Shown here one piece after another: positions 8,655 to 18,305 of a stretch of DNA of 53,463 bases. Within the stretch, counting starts at the first letter, position 1; every line of letters starts with the position of its first letter. The notes beneath the pieces are model-generated. The model was given only the letters and a program-made list of their open reading frames with translations, ran no database searches and was not told where the DNA came from. Origin of the DNA: Fusobacteriota bacterium (GTDB lineage Bacteria > Fusobacteriota > Fusobacteriia > Fusobacteriales > JAAYPW01); the NCBI GenBank assembly GCA_012519615.1, contig JAAYPW010000124.1:1-53463 (forward strand), given 5' to 3'. Made by a program: the position numbers and the translations under genes.

Positions 8655-9608
8655 TTATTTTATTCTTTTTTGGTTATAAAGATGCTCTTCATAAGTTTTA
8701 GAAAAAATATGTTCTCTATTACTTTTTGCTACAAAATATAAAAATTCTGTATTTTTTGGATAAAATGCTGCTATTATCGATTTTTTTCCTGGATTACATA
8801 TTGGTGCCGGTGGCAAACCATAAATTTTATAAGTATTATATTCTGAATCAATTTTTAAATCGTTATAAGTTAATCTTGTTTTTTTATAATCATATAAGAA
8901 TTCAACAGTTGCACATGATTCTAAACGCATATTTTTTTTGATTCTATTTTGAAATACTGATGATATTATTTCTCTTTCGTTATCATAATATGCTTCTTTC
9001 TCAATAATCGATGCTAAGATTAATTTATTATAAAAATCCACTTTATCCTTATATTGTTTAGCAGGAAATTCATCTAAAAATCTATTTAAAAATTTATCTA
9101 TGATTTTTTCTTCACCTTCATTTTTATGAAAAAAATATGTATCTGGATAAAAAAAACCTTCATAATTACTATTTTCTACAAAAAAATAAAAATCCTTCTT
9201 TTTTTGTAATTTTTCATAAAAAATTTCTTTTTTTATTAATTCTTCAGATTCCAATTTTGCCACTATTTGCTTTATTGTGTACCCTTCCGGAATTGTAATT
9301 TTAATTGTTTTAGATTTTCCAATTATAAGAATTTTTATTATTTCATTAAATGTATATTTTCCATTTAGTTCATAATATCCCGCTTTAATATTATGGCCAT
9401 ATTTTTTATAATTAATGTATACTTTAATTAATCTATTATTCTTTATTCCTAATCTATTTATTATATTATTTAGACCTGTTCCATAAACAATTTCTATCTC
9501 CTGTTTTATAAAAGTATATCTCTTTATATTAAATAAATAAAAATTATATGAAAATATAGCAGTAATCATAATAAATACAATTACTGCTCCTAAAATTGTT
9601 TTTTTCAT
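8655..9608 (-). CDS. mltG: Endolytic murein transglycosylase MltG
   Basis: MltG (YceG) cleaves nascent glycan strands and is thought to end their synthesis. The protein has one N-terminal membrane helix (about 5-25), a LysM-like region (about 30-120), and the catalytic segment LILASIIEKEA with the conserved Glu. Near the end it has YGLPPAPICNPGKKSIIAA, a signature of the family. The 317-residue length is normal. The C terminus (EHIFSKTYEEHLYN) corresponds to the usual F..T..EH..N motif. It lies between a DEAD-box helicase gene and cheR on the same strand. Confidence 0.95.
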   Translation of the reverse strand: MKKTILGAVIVFIMITAIFSYNFYLFNIKRYTFIKQEIEIVYGTGLNNIINRLGIKNNRLIKVYINYKKYGHNIKAGYYELNGKYTFNEIIKILIIGKSKTIKITIPEGYTIKQIVAKLESEELIKKEIFYEKLQKKKDFYFFVENSNYEGFFYPDTYFFHKNEGEEKIIDKFLNRFLDEFPAKQYKDKVDFYNKLILASIIEKEAYYDNEREIISSVFQNRIKKNMRLESCATVEFLYDYKKTRLTYNDLKIDSEYNTYKIYGLPPAPICNPGKKSIIAAFYPKNTEFLYFVAKSNREHIFSKTYEEHLYNQKRIK

Positions 9609-9623
9609 TTTTTTTACCTCAAA

Positions 9624-11216
9624 TTATTTTTTTCCTTCTTTTGCTTTTTCAATTAATGGTCTTTTACCTTTTTTCCCTTTTTTAAATGTTTCAATAATAA
9701 CTTCAGCTTCTTCAAAAGGAACTGTTATAAAAGAAAATTTATCAAAAATTTTACTATCTCTAATATTATCTTTTAATACTCCACTCTCTTTCTCAATAAA
9801 ATCAACTAATTTCTTAGGATTCATCCCATCTATTTTACCTAATGCAACAAATAGTCTTGTTTTACCTTTTTTATTAATATCAAATTTACTCTCTTTAATC
9901 TCATTGTAGTTTTTCTCATTTAGATCATCTTCAAAAGAATATTTTATTAATGACGCTATTACGTCGACTGGATTTTTATCTTTTAAAATTTCATTAGCAA
10001 GTTCAGAAAATTTATCAAATGAATTTTCATTCATTATACATTCTATATCTTTTTTTATTTGAGATTTTTTCTTATTAATTATATCATATATTCCAGGTAA
10101 ATTTTCTTTTCTTATTTCTGTTTTAGCAACTTTTTTTATAAAAAGTAATTTACGATATTCTTCCGGTGTCACAAAAGTAATTGCTGTTCCTTCTTTACCA
10201 GCTCTTCCTGTTCTACCTATACGATGAACATAAGATTCTGGATCTTGTGGTAATGCATAATTTATTACATGAGTTAACTCAGTAACATCTATACCACGTG
10301 CAGCAACGTCTGTAGCAACTAGTATATTTATATTTTTAGTTTTGAATTTTTTAAGTATTCTCTCTCTTTGATATTGCGAAATATCTCCATGAAGAGCTTC
10401 TGCTAAATAACCTCTTTCTCCTAATTTTAGAGCTACTTCATCAACACTTAATTTTGTTCTACAGAATATAATTCCGTAAAAGAACTCCTCAATGTCAATA
10501 ATTCTACATAATGCTTCGAATTTATCTGAGTTAGATACTTCGAAATATATTTGTTCTGTAAGGTTTGTTGTTAGTTGATCTTTTTTAACAGATAAAACTT
10601 CTGGTGATTTCATATATTTTTTTGCTATTTTCATTATTTCATTTGGCATTGTCGCAGAGAAAAATAACATTTGTTTTTCATCCGGAGTTTTTTTAAGTAT
10701 TGATTCTATGTCTTCAACAAATCCCATATTTAACATTTCATCTGCTTCGTCTAGTATAAAATATGATATTTCATTAATTTTCATTGTTTTTCTATCTAAG
10801 TGGTCCATTATTCTACCTGGAGTTCCTACAATTATATCAATACCTGTTTTAAGTTGTCTAATTTGTTGTTCTATTGATTGACCTCCATAAACTGGTAATA
10901 CTTTTAGTTTCTTTTTTCCTTTTAATGAGTTAATCTCTTCTGCAACCTGTACTGCAAGCTCTCTCGTTGGTGCTAAAACTAAAGCTTGTACTTTTTTATC
11001 TTTTGATGGTTCTAATTTTTCTATTAATGGTAATCCAAATGCAGCTGTTTTTCCAGTTCCTGTCTGTGCTTGTCCAATTACATCTTGCCCGCCTTTTAAA
11101 AGTATTGGTATTGTCATTTTTTGAATAGGAGAAGGTTCCTCGAATCCTTTTTTATCAAGCGCTTTTAATGTTGATTCCGATAGTCCTAACTCTTTAAATT
11201 GTATCAATTTTTCCAT
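9624..11216 (-). CDS. DEAD-box ATP-dependent RNA helicase
   Basis: The helicase core shows AQTGTGKT (motif I), PTRELAVQ (Ia), DEAD followed by EMLNMGF (II), SAT (III), ARGIDV (V) and HRIGRTGRAG (VI). After the core (past about residue 365) come a helical linker and a DbpA-like RNA-binding domain (KTRLFVALGKIDGMNPKKLVDFI), then a Lys-rich tail. This layout fits the DeaD/CshA/DbpA group, which unwinds structured RNA in ribosome assembly, RNA decay and cold growth. I do not choose between those names. A GAAGGAG site precedes ATG. Confidence 0.93.
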   Translation of the reverse strand: MEKLIQFKELGLSESTLKALDKKGFEEPSPIQKMTIPILLKGGQDVIGQAQTGTGKTAAFGLPLIEKLEPSKDKKVQALVLAPTRELAVQVAEEINSLKGKKKLKVLPVYGGQSIEQQIRQLKTGIDIIVGTPGRIMDHLDRKTMKINEISYFILDEADEMLNMGFVEDIESILKKTPDEKQMLFFSATMPNEIMKIAKKYMKSPEVLSVKKDQLTTNLTEQIYFEVSNSDKFEALCRIIDIEEFFYGIIFCRTKLSVDEVALKLGERGYLAEALHGDISQYQRERILKKFKTKNINILVATDVAARGIDVTELTHVINYALPQDPESYVHRIGRTGRAGKEGTAITFVTPEEYRKLLFIKKVAKTEIRKENLPGIYDIINKKKSQIKKDIECIMNENSFDKFSELANEILKDKNPVDVIASLIKYSFEDDLNEKNYNEIKESKFDINKKGKTRLFVALGKIDGMNPKKLVDFIEKESGVLKDNIRDSKIFDKFSFITVPFEEAEVIIETFKKGKKGKRPLIEKAKEGKK

Positions 11217-11303
11217 ATTATAAAAAACTCCTTCTAATTAAATTTTTATTTAAAATATTATACCATACTTTTATAAAATTTAATACCTTTTTTTTAAAAA
11301 AAA

Positions 11304-11340
11304 ACAAAAAATAAAAAACGCCTTATTATAATTATAAGAC
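11304..11340 (-). terminator. Rho-independent terminator after hup
   Basis: On the minus strand GUCUUAU pairs with AUAAGGC (seven pairs, one G-U) across a seven-base loop, followed by GUUUUUUAUUUUUU. It lies about 45 bp past the HU stop and before the helicase start. Confidence 0.7.
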
Positions 11341-11382
11341 TTTTAATCTAAATAATTATTAATAAAGCGAATTTTATTTAAA

Positions 11383-11667
11383 CTAGTTGTTTACTTTTTC
11401 AGCTAAGTTTTTCCCGGCTTTGAATTTAACTGCTTTTTTTGCAGGTATTTTAATTTCTTCACCAGTTTTAGGATTTCTTCCCATTCTTTCAGCTGTTTCT
11501 CTTACTTCGAATGTTCCCCATCCAACAAATTGTACATTTTCGTTTGCTGTTAAAGCATCTTCAACAGTTGCTAAAAATCCTTCTACTAATTCCCCAGCTC
11601 TTTTTTTACTTTTTTCACCTATTACTTCTGCATACTTCTCAATAAATTCTTTTTTAGTCATTGACAT
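11383..11667 (-). CDS. hup: HU family DNA-binding protein
   Basis: The 94 residues match the whole HU/IHF fold: helical dimerization part MTKKEFIEKYAEVIG, then the beta-arm region with GWGTFEVRETAERMGRNPKTGEEI, which contains the RxGRNPxTGxxI signature, and the final helix KAGKNLAEKVNN. HU bends and compacts DNA. It is a single gene between two terminator or promoter regions, with a perfect AGGAGG seven bases upstream of the start. Two palindromes lie in its promoter region. Confidence 0.97.
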   Translation of the reverse strand: MSMTKKEFIEKYAEVIGEKSKKRAGELVEGFLATVEDALTANENVQFVGWGTFEVRETAERMGRNPKTGEEIKIPAKKAVKFKAGKNLAEKVNN

Positions 11668-11678
11668 TTTCCTCCTTT

Positions 11679-11732
11679 TTTTTAGTAATTACTAAAAATT
11701 ATATTTAAAAAGTTAATACATTTTGTATTATA
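11679..11732 (-). promoter_or_regulatory. hup promoter region with two palindromes
   Basis: A perfect 20-base palindrome (TTTTTAGTAA and its complement, 11679-11698) lies just before the hup ribosome site. A second perfect inverted repeat, TAATACA/TGTATTA with a three-base spacer (11714-11730), overlaps a TATAAT (11727-11732) that could be the -10 box; TAGACG, 16 bases upstream, is a weak -35. The overlap with the -10 makes the second repeat a candidate operator. The role is inferred from position only. Confidence 0.45.
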
Positions 11733-11772
11733 CATTTTTTTCTGTATTCGTCTAGTATTTTTTTATTTTTTT

Positions 11773-13248
11773 TTAAAAATTAATATGTTTTATATAATAT
11801 TCTTTAAACTTATTATTATCTGATAAGTTTACATATACTATGTTTTTATAAATATCCTTTTTTAATTTTATATTATTATTATTTTTTATAACCTTTAATA
11901 TTCCATTGGATACCATATTTTCACGATAATCTAATTTATCCAACATTATATTCGGCACAATACCAATATTTATTAAGCTTTTTTTATCAATATTTTTACC
12001 AAAATTTCCTGTTATTACTATTTTTTTTATATCTTTTATGGTAATTTCTTCGATTTCCATAATAGTTTCAATAGCTCCCCTTATTGCTGCCTTTGCTAAT
12101 TGAAATTCTCTAATATCATTTTGAGAAATATAAATTTTCTTATCAATATAAAATTTATTATCTCTTATTCTAAAATTATGTTCAGGATAGATTAAATTTT
12201 TTTCTACTAGTTTTCCTGTAGTATCTATAAATTCAGAAATATATAACTCATTTATAAGTGATATAAGCGACGAACCAGATATTCCTTTTAATTCAGTATC
12301 ATTTATCGTTGTATAATTAATATTTTCATCAATATATATTGTTTTTAATGCCCCATCACCTGAACGCATACCGTATTCAATATTTCCACCTTCAAATGCT
12401 GGTCCAGCAGGAGTTGATGCCGTATAGATTGTATTTCCATGAAAAAATAATATTTCACAGTTTGTACCAATATCGACTATAAATACATTTTCTAGATTAT
12501 TATTTAAGGACATATAGTCTAACAATACTGAGTAAGTATCTCCACCTACAAATCCTCCTAATAGAGGAAATGAATGTACTAAAACACCTTTATTTACATT
12601 GATACCTAATTTATTACCTTCTATACTAATACTATTTTTATTGTAAGGCTCAAAAGGTGGTTTTACAATAGTTTTCAGTTCTAAATCCATGAAAATATAC
12701 TGCATAATTGTATTTCCAGCGATGAAAATTTCTTTTACTTTTTGTATAAAGTTAAATTCATTTATTGAATTTACAATTTCCATTCTAATTTTTTCATGAT
12801 TTGATTTTGACTCATTTGCATAATTTAATCTTGAAAGAATATCTCCACCATATTTTTTTTGTGGATTATCTATTTTTATACTGGATATTTTATCTTTTGA
12901 ATTATAGCTAAATATATCTATTTCAATTGTAGTTGTTCCTAAATCAATTCCTATTATAATATCCTCTTTAATATCTAAATTATTTTTATATGTCTTTTTT
13001 TTCTCCGTTATTTCAGAAATAACTATATCACTTCTATGTTCTATTAAACAAGCAAGTCTTATATTATTAGTTATTTCGTCTTTTGTCAAGGTTTTTTTTT
13101 CAGTTTCAGTTAAATCATTAACTTTCCCGCTAACTAATTTCACTTTACACTTTCCACACTTACCTTTGTTTCCGCATAAAAATTCAATATTTTCAGTAGT
13201 TCTCAATATTTTTTCTTTTATATTTTCATCTTTTTTTATTTCAATCAT
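11773..13248 (-). CDS. ASKHA-domain ferredoxin-like corrinoid protein activator
   Basis: The N terminus is a plant-type 2Fe-2S domain with Cys25, Cys31, Cys34 and Cys67 in the CX5CX2C...C arrangement. The rest is an ASKHA ATPase-like fold (DUF4445) with IIGIDLGTTTIEI, GGFVGGDTYSV, IVDIGTNCEI and the GPAFEGGNIEYGMR segment. Proteins of this build (RACo, RamA and relatives) use ATP to drive reduction of corrinoid proteins from Co(II) to Co(I). No corrinoid protein or B12 methyltransferase gene is visible in the window, so the partner is unknown. It starts four bases downstream of the polysaccharide deacetylase stop. Confidence 0.85.
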   Translation of the reverse strand: MIEIKKDENIKEKILRTTENIEFLCGNKGKCGKCKVKLVSGKVNDLTETEKKTLTKDEITNNIRLACLIEHRSDIVISEITEKKKTYKNNLDIKEDIIIGIDLGTTTIEIDIFSYNSKDKISSIKIDNPQKKYGGDILSRLNYANESKSNHEKIRMEIVNSINEFNFIQKVKEIFIAGNTIMQYIFMDLELKTIVKPPFEPYNKNSISIEGNKLGINVNKGVLVHSFPLLGGFVGGDTYSVLLDYMSLNNNLENVFIVDIGTNCEILFFHGNTIYTASTPAGPAFEGGNIEYGMRSGDGALKTIYIDENINYTTINDTELKGISGSSLISLINELYISEFIDTTGKLVEKNLIYPEHNFRIRDNKFYIDKKIYISQNDIREFQLAKAAIRGAIETIMEIEEITIKDIKKIVITGNFGKNIDKKSLINIGIVPNIMLDKLDYRENMVSNGILKVIKNNNNIKLKKDIYKNIVYVNLSDNNKFKEYYIKHINF

Positions 13249-13252
13249 TTAA

Positions 13253-14329
13253 TTACTCCAAAAGCTCATTTATAAATACTAATTCTACATTTTTTTCTTT
13301 TATATAATCTAGCATCTCTATTATTGCCTGTGCTGTAGCTTTATGATAATGTCCAATTGCTATTACTTTTTTCTCTTTTATAGTTTTTTCTACTGCCACT
13401 CTAATTCTCTCTTTTATATATTCAACATCTTTTTCATTATCAAGAAATACAGAGCTTTTATAAGTTTTTATCCCTTTCTCTTTTGCCAATTTATAGCCTA
13501 CACTTTTATTAGAGGTCCAACTATCTATATAATACAAGTTTTTCTCTTTTGCAAGCTCTAGTAAAAAATTCATTTTTTCATGATCTGCAGTAAATTTAGA
13601 GCCCATATGATTATTAAATCCATTAACTTTTCCAACATTTTTTAATGCCTCTTCAAATTTTGTTCTTATCTCTGCATTATCCATATCTGTTCTAATTAAA
13701 CCTTTTGTATTCTTATTTAAGTTTTCGCTGCCAAAGCTTTCCATTGGCATATGTAGAATAACTTCATATCCATGCTCCCTTAATATATCTGATGCCTCTT
13801 TAGTTCGTGGTAAAAACGGAATTGCTGCAAAGCTAATAGAAGCATTAATTTTATTAAATTCATAAGCTAACTCTGTATTCATACCTACATCGTCTATTAG
13901 AATAGCTAATTTATTTGCAATATTATTTAAATAAACAATATTTATTTCCATATATTTTTTCTTTTTATACACTATATCATATTTATTACTATTTTTCTTC
14001 ACTTCTAATAAATTTGAATTTATATTTATAGTTTCACCGTTATTTAACTGAAGTATATATACTTTATATTCAATTTCGTTTTTAACTTTATAGCTATATT
14101 TAGTAATCTCTTTTTCTATTTTTCCTAATTCCTCTTCAATACGCTCTTTTTCTTTTAATGCACTCTCTATTTCCTTTTTTTCGGTTTTATTTTTATCCAA
14201 TTTGTTTTCAGCATTTTCATTTATCATATTACTGTATTTATCTTTTTTTTCAATTTTATAATCTTCAAAAAAGTAATACATTGCAAGTGATGAAATAAGT
14301 ACTAATATAATTATGATTACTTTTTTCAT
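13253..14329 (-). CDS. Divergent polysaccharide deacetylase family protein
   Basis: An N-terminal membrane helix (about 3-20) is followed by a charged coiled-coil stretch (about 25-75, Lys/Glu-rich) and then a divergent polysaccharide deacetylase domain (YibQ/DUF610 type): AILIDDVG, ISFAAIPFLP, VILHMPME, NNHMGSKFT and VIAIGHYHKAT. The family resembles NodB deacetylases and keeps Asp/His positions, but its substrate is not established. It is exported or membrane-anchored. The first four bases overlap the cmk stop as ATGA, so the two genes are probably translationally coupled. Confidence 0.88.
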   Translation of the reverse strand: MKKVIIIILVLISSLAMYYFFEDYKIEKKDKYSNMINENAENKLDKNKTEKKEIESALKEKERIEEELGKIEKEITKYSYKVKNEIEYKVYILQLNNGETININSNLLEVKKNSNKYDIVYKKKKYMEINIVYLNNIANKLAILIDDVGMNTELAYEFNKINASISFAAIPFLPRTKEASDILREHGYEVILHMPMESFGSENLNKNTKGLIRTDMDNAEIRTKFEEALKNVGKVNGFNNHMGSKFTADHEKMNFLLELAKEKNLYYIDSWTSNKSVGYKLAKEKGIKTYKSSVFLDNEKDVEYIKERIRVAVEKTIKEKKVIAIGHYHKATAQAIIEMLDYIKEKNVELVFINELLE

Positions 14330-14985
14330 TTACATCCCCTCTTAATGGTATTTATTATATAATTGGAAATTTCTTCAATTGTTTTATTATCTGTACTAAT
14401 TATAATTGCATCCTCTGCTTTTCTAAGTGGACTATTTTCTCTTTCCGTATCGTTTTTATCTCTTTTAATCATATCTAACAACACATCTTCATAATTAATA
14501 TCTATATTTTTATTAAGCATCTCACTATATCTCCGTTTTGCACGTATATTAATATCTGCATCAAGATAAAATTTATATTTAGCATTTGGAAATATCACAG
14601 TTCCAACATCACGACCATCTAATATCACATCTTTTCCTATTGATATATCCCTTTGTAATACAACCATGTTTTCCCTAACTACATTAATTGCAGCTATACT
14701 AGATACATTATTTGTAACAGCAACATCACGTATTTTTTCACTTACATCTACGTTGTTTAAATAAAATTTATCATCTTTCATATCAATTTTTATATTATCT
14801 AATGCAGCTAATACATGATTTTCTTCATCTTTAGAAATTTTATTTTCAATAAAATATAAAGTCACCATTCTATACATTGCACCAGTATCAATGTATGTGA
14901 AATTAAGTTTTTTTGATATTATTTTTGCAATTGTACTTTTACCACTCCCTGCAGGACCGTCTATAGCAATTACAACTTTATCCAT
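14326..14985 (-). CDS. cmk: Cytidylate kinase
   Basis: CMK phosphorylates CMP and dCMP. The P-loop GPAGSGKST is at the N terminus, followed by YIDTGAMYRMVTL, the DGRDVGTVIFP segment and RAKRRYSEM. I place the start at the internal ATG at 14985, since AGGGAGG lies eight bases before it and MDKVVIAIDGPAG is the usual N terminus. A longer frame adds ten odd residues from inside prmA. With this start the prmA stop and cmk start overlap by one base as TAATG. The resulting 219 residues are normal for the family. Confidence 0.96.
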   Translation of the reverse strand: MDKVVIAIDGPAGSGKSTIAKIISKKLNFTYIDTGAMYRMVTLYFIENKISKDEENHVLAALDNIKIDMKDDKFYLNNVDVSEKIRDVAVTNNVSSIAAINVVRENMVVLQRDISIGKDVILDGRDVGTVIFPNAKYKFYLDADINIRAKRRYSEMLNKNIDINYEDVLLDMIKRDKNDTERENSPLRKAEDAIIISTDNKTIEEISNYIINTIKRGCK

Positions 14986-15911
14986 TATATTAGCCTCCCT
15001 ACTACCACTACCCATTCCTCTTTAGTGTCTATCTCTACAATATCTATACCCATTTTTTTCATTTTATCTTTTACTATTTCAAGTTTTTCTTTTATGATAC
15101 CTGATAATATTATTATACCATTTTTCTCTAATACTTTTTTAATATCTTCAAGCAATGATACAATAATTTCAGCTAAAATATTAGATACTACTAATTGAAA
15201 TTTTTCATTACTAAACAAATTAATTAAATCCCCTTTTTTAACTGTAAAATCAGTTTCTTTAATATTATTTAATTTAAGATTATCAGTAGCAACTTTTACT
15301 GCTACATCATCAATGTCTACTCCACATACTTTATTTGCACCTAGTTTTTTAGATGCAATCATTAATATTCCCGAGCCTGTACCTACATCCAATACATTAT
15401 CACTATTTTTTATATATTTTTCAATCATATTCATACATAAATATGTCGTTGGGTGTGTACCTGTGCCAAATGCCATCCCAGGATCTATTTCAATTATTTC
15501 TTCACCGTTATTCGCTTCATACTCTTGCCATGTTGGTTTTACAACAAGTTTTTCTGTGATTTTTTCTGGTAAAAAATACTTTTTCCATGAATCCGCCCAG
15601 TCTTTTTCGTTTACTGTATCATAAATAACTTTATAAAGTATATCGTTTTCTTTTGCTTTCTCATCTAAGATTTTTAAAAATTCTCGTTTTTTATCTTCTA
15701 AATAATCATTACATGCAAAATATCCCCCAACATATCTTTCATCTTCTAAAAATAATTTTTCATCTTTATAATAATCTAGTGGATCCACAGACATTGGTTC
15801 ACCTAATTGAAGCCCCTGTACTCCGAAATCGTAAAAAATATTAGATATTATATCTTTTCCAATATCATAATTTTCTGATTCATATATTACCTTAATTAAA
15901 AGCCAATCCAT
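14985..15911 (-). CDS. prmA: Ribosomal protein L11 methyltransferase
   Basis: PrmA trimethylates lysines and the N terminus of ribosomal protein L11. The catalytic half shows EIDPGMAFGTGTHPTT, then the SAM-binding NVLDVGTGSGILMIASKKLGA and VSNILAEII, all characteristic of PrmA. The N-terminal ~120 residues fit the L11-recognition domain. The 308-residue length is normal. AAAGGAG stands ahead of the ATG. It is followed by cmk with a one-base overlap and preceded by nadB, 17 bp away. Confidence 0.96.
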   Translation of the reverse strand: MDWLLIKVIYESENYDIGKDIISNIFYDFGVQGLQLGEPMSVDPLDYYKDEKLFLEDERYVGGYFACNDYLEDKKREFLKILDEKAKENDILYKVIYDTVNEKDWADSWKKYFLPEKITEKLVVKPTWQEYEANNGEEIIEIDPGMAFGTGTHPTTYLCMNMIEKYIKNSDNVLDVGTGSGILMIASKKLGANKVCGVDIDDVAVKVATDNLKLNNIKETDFTVKKGDLINLFSNEKFQLVVSNILAEIIVSLLEDIKKVLEKNGIIILSGIIKEKLEIVKDKMKKMGIDIVEIDTKEEWVVVVGRLI

Positions 15912-15928
15912 TTTACAATTTCTCCTTT

Positions 15929-17536
15929 CTAGTCTATATTCTTACTAAAACTATAATAGATTTTCTTTTCAATGTTTTTCTGTGGATAATCAAGTCGATA
16001 ATGCGCACCGCGACTTTCTTTTCTTTTTAAACTTGCTTCTATAATTATATATCCCACTGTTAACATATTAATAAATTCTAATCCATCTACTATAGTTTCT
16101 CCAGAAAATTTATAATTCATTATTTTATGAATTATTAGTTCTATTTTGTTTAATGCCTCTTTTAATCCCTGTTCATCTCTTAAAATCCCTACTTTTTCCC
16201 ACATTATACTCTTAAATTCCGTTATTAATTTATTTAAATCATTATAACAAATATACGGTTTTTTTACTGTATTAAATTTATTCTTATTTTTTTTTATTAC
16301 TATATCTTTTGATTCAAATACAGCTGTCTCTGCTGCTCTTTTTCCAAATACCAATCCTTCCAATAAAGAATTACTGGCTAATCGATTCGCACCATGTACA
16401 CCTGTTCTAGATACTTCGCCTGCAGCATAAATATGTTCTATTGATGTTTTCCCATCTATATCTACTGAAATTCCACCCATCATATAATGGGCTGCAGGAC
16501 TAACAGGAATGTAATTTTTAGATATATCTATTCCGTAATCTTTACAAAATGCTGTTATATTTGGAAATCTTTTATATAAATACTCTTTGTCTAAATGAGT
16601 CATATCTAGATAAACGCATTTAGATTCTGTCATATCCATTTCACTTAATATAGATCTACTAACAATATCTCTTGGTGCAAGTTCTGATTTATTATGATAA
16701 CGGTTCATAAATTTTTCATTATATTTATTACGCAAAATTCCACCTTCACCTCTAAGTGATTCTGATATAAGAAATCTCGGTGTATTTTCTTTATAAAATG
16801 TTGTTGGATGAAATTGTACAAATTCCATATCTGATAATACAGCTCCTGCTCTATAAGCAAGTGCTATACCATCACCAGTTGCAATTTTAGGATTAGATGT
16901 ATTTTCATATACTGCACCTATACTTCCTGTGGCTAGTATTATCCCTTTAAAATTAATAACACTGTAGTTCTTTTCAACCGTATCATATGCTAAGATAGAG
17001 TGTTCCCCTAAAAAATCAACTATAAAATTATATTCTTTAATTTCAATATTTTCATTTTTTAATACAGCTTCCATTAAAACACGCTCTATCTCAGCACCTG
17101 TTGTATCTCCAGCGTGTAAAATTCTATTTTTAGAATGTGCAGCTTCTTTTGTCATAGATAAATTACCGTCATCTGTTCTATCAAATTTAATATCCAAATC
17201 AATTAGTTCTCTAATTCTCTCTGGTCCCTCTTTCACAAGAATCTCCACTGAATTTTTATCGCACATCCCATCACCTGCATATAGCGTATCCTCAATATGT
17301 AATTCAAAATTATCTTCTTTTGCAAGGACAACTGCTATTCCACCCTGTGCATAGTTTGTATTCGTTTCAATTATTTTAGACTTAGTAATAATAGTTACTT
17401 TTTCTGTTTTTGCTATCTCCAACGCCGCTCTTAATCCTGCAATTCCAGTACCTACAACTATAAAATCTTTCTCATAACTATTATATGAATCAATATTAAT
17501 AAATTGCTTTGGATCAAGCATGTTGATTAGTTTCAT
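15929..17536 (-). CDS. nadB: L-aspartate oxidase
   Basis: NadB oxidizes aspartate to iminoaspartate for NAD synthesis, using FAD; in anaerobes fumarate can be the acceptor. The FAD-binding GTGIAGLRAALEIA stands near residue 28, with TNYAQGGIAVVL, FHPTTFY, SESLRGEGGILRN, HYMMGGI and GVHGANRLASNSLLEGLVFG further on. These are typical of NadB. The 535-residue length is normal. nadA and nadC are not in this window, so the pathway would need to be completed elsewhere. The start is one base after the surE stop, which suggests a shared transcript. Confidence 0.95.
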   Translation of the reverse strand: MKLINMLDPKQFINIDSYNSYEKDFIVVGTGIAGLRAALEIAKTEKVTIITKSKIIETNTNYAQGGIAVVLAKEDNFELHIEDTLYAGDGMCDKNSVEILVKEGPERIRELIDLDIKFDRTDDGNLSMTKEAAHSKNRILHAGDTTGAEIERVLMEAVLKNENIEIKEYNFIVDFLGEHSILAYDTVEKNYSVINFKGIILATGSIGAVYENTSNPKIATGDGIALAYRAGAVLSDMEFVQFHPTTFYKENTPRFLISESLRGEGGILRNKYNEKFMNRYHNKSELAPRDIVSRSILSEMDMTESKCVYLDMTHLDKEYLYKRFPNITAFCKDYGIDISKNYIPVSPAAHYMMGGISVDIDGKTSIEHIYAAGEVSRTGVHGANRLASNSLLEGLVFGKRAAETAVFESKDIVIKKNKNKFNTVKKPYICYNDLNKLITEFKSIMWEKVGILRDEQGLKEALNKIELIIHKIMNYKFSGETIVDGLEFINMLTVGYIIIEASLKRKESRGAHYRLDYPQKNIEKKIYYSFSKNID

Positions 17537-17537
17537 A

Positions 17538-18305
17538 TTATTTTTCCTTTCTTTTAAGTAATTCTAAAAAATTATAATCTGTTAAATTAAGATTTATTGG
17601 TGTAACGGATATTGCTCTATTTTTTAATACAGTCGAATCATAATTTTCCACATTGTCCTCTTTTTTAAAATCTATTCCTAGCCAATAATATCTATTACCT
17701 TGTGGATCTGTATTTTCAATTATTTTATCTACATATCTTTTATTTCCTTGATTTGTATATACATATTTGTTTAAATCATCATTCACTTCATGAGGGACGT
17801 TAATATTTAAAAATGTATTTTCTGGAAAATCTATATTATTTATTTTTTCTAAATAACGAATTAAGAATTTTGCTGCTAAATTATAATTAGATTTACCATT
17901 TATCGCCTGTGCAGATATTGCTATTGATTTAATCCCTTGTAAAGCACCCTCTGCAGCTGCTGCAACTGTTCCTGAATAAATTACATCTGAACCAGTATTT
18001 TCTCCTCTATTTATACCTGAAATTATATAATCATATTTTTTTTCACTAAACAGATGAGATACACCAATTTTTATACAGTCTGCAGGTAATCCTGTTATAC
18101 CATAACCAAAAAAATCATTATTTGTAGTATTATAATGTTTTGTTATACGAATTGGTTTATGTAAAGTAACACCATGACCAGTACCACTTGCTTCTTCAAA
18201 TGGAGCAACAACATCCACTTCATAATTAGCATTTTTAAGATATTCAACTAAAATTTTTATCCCTTCTGAATTTATACTATCGTCATTGGATACTAGAATT
18301 TTCAT
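17538..18305 (-). CDS. surE: 5'/3'-nucleotidase SurE
   Basis: SurE removes phosphate from nucleoside monophosphates in a metal-dependent reaction. The N terminus ILVSNDD contains the metal-binding Asp pair, and GTGHGVTL, GLPADCIKIG, ISGINRGENTGSDVIYSGTV and INVP follow in the usual order. The 255-residue length is normal. Its ATG overlaps the stop of the upstream zinc-ribbon membrane gene by one base, which suggests coupling. Confidence 0.96.
   Translation of the reverse strand: MKILVSNDDSINSEGIKILVEYLKNANYEVDVVAPFEEASGTGHGVTLHKPIRITKHYNTTNNDFFGYGITGLPADCIKIGVSHLFSEKKYDYIISGINRGENTGSDVIYSGTVAAAAEGALQGIKSIAISAQAINGKSNYNLAAKFLIRYLEKINNIDFPENTFLNINVPHEVNDDLNKYVYTNQGNKRYVDKIIENTDPQGNRYYWLGIDFKKEDNVENYDSTVLKNRAISVTPINLNLTDYNFLELLKRKEK

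Noticed and set aside
9624-11216. Restriction-modification or defence helicase
   Set aside because: The motifs and DbpA-like tail are those of a housekeeping RNA helicase, and no defence genes are near.
14986-15015. Longer Cmk start at 15015
   Set aside because: The extra ten residues are prmA read in another frame, and AGGGAGG directs the ATG at 14985.
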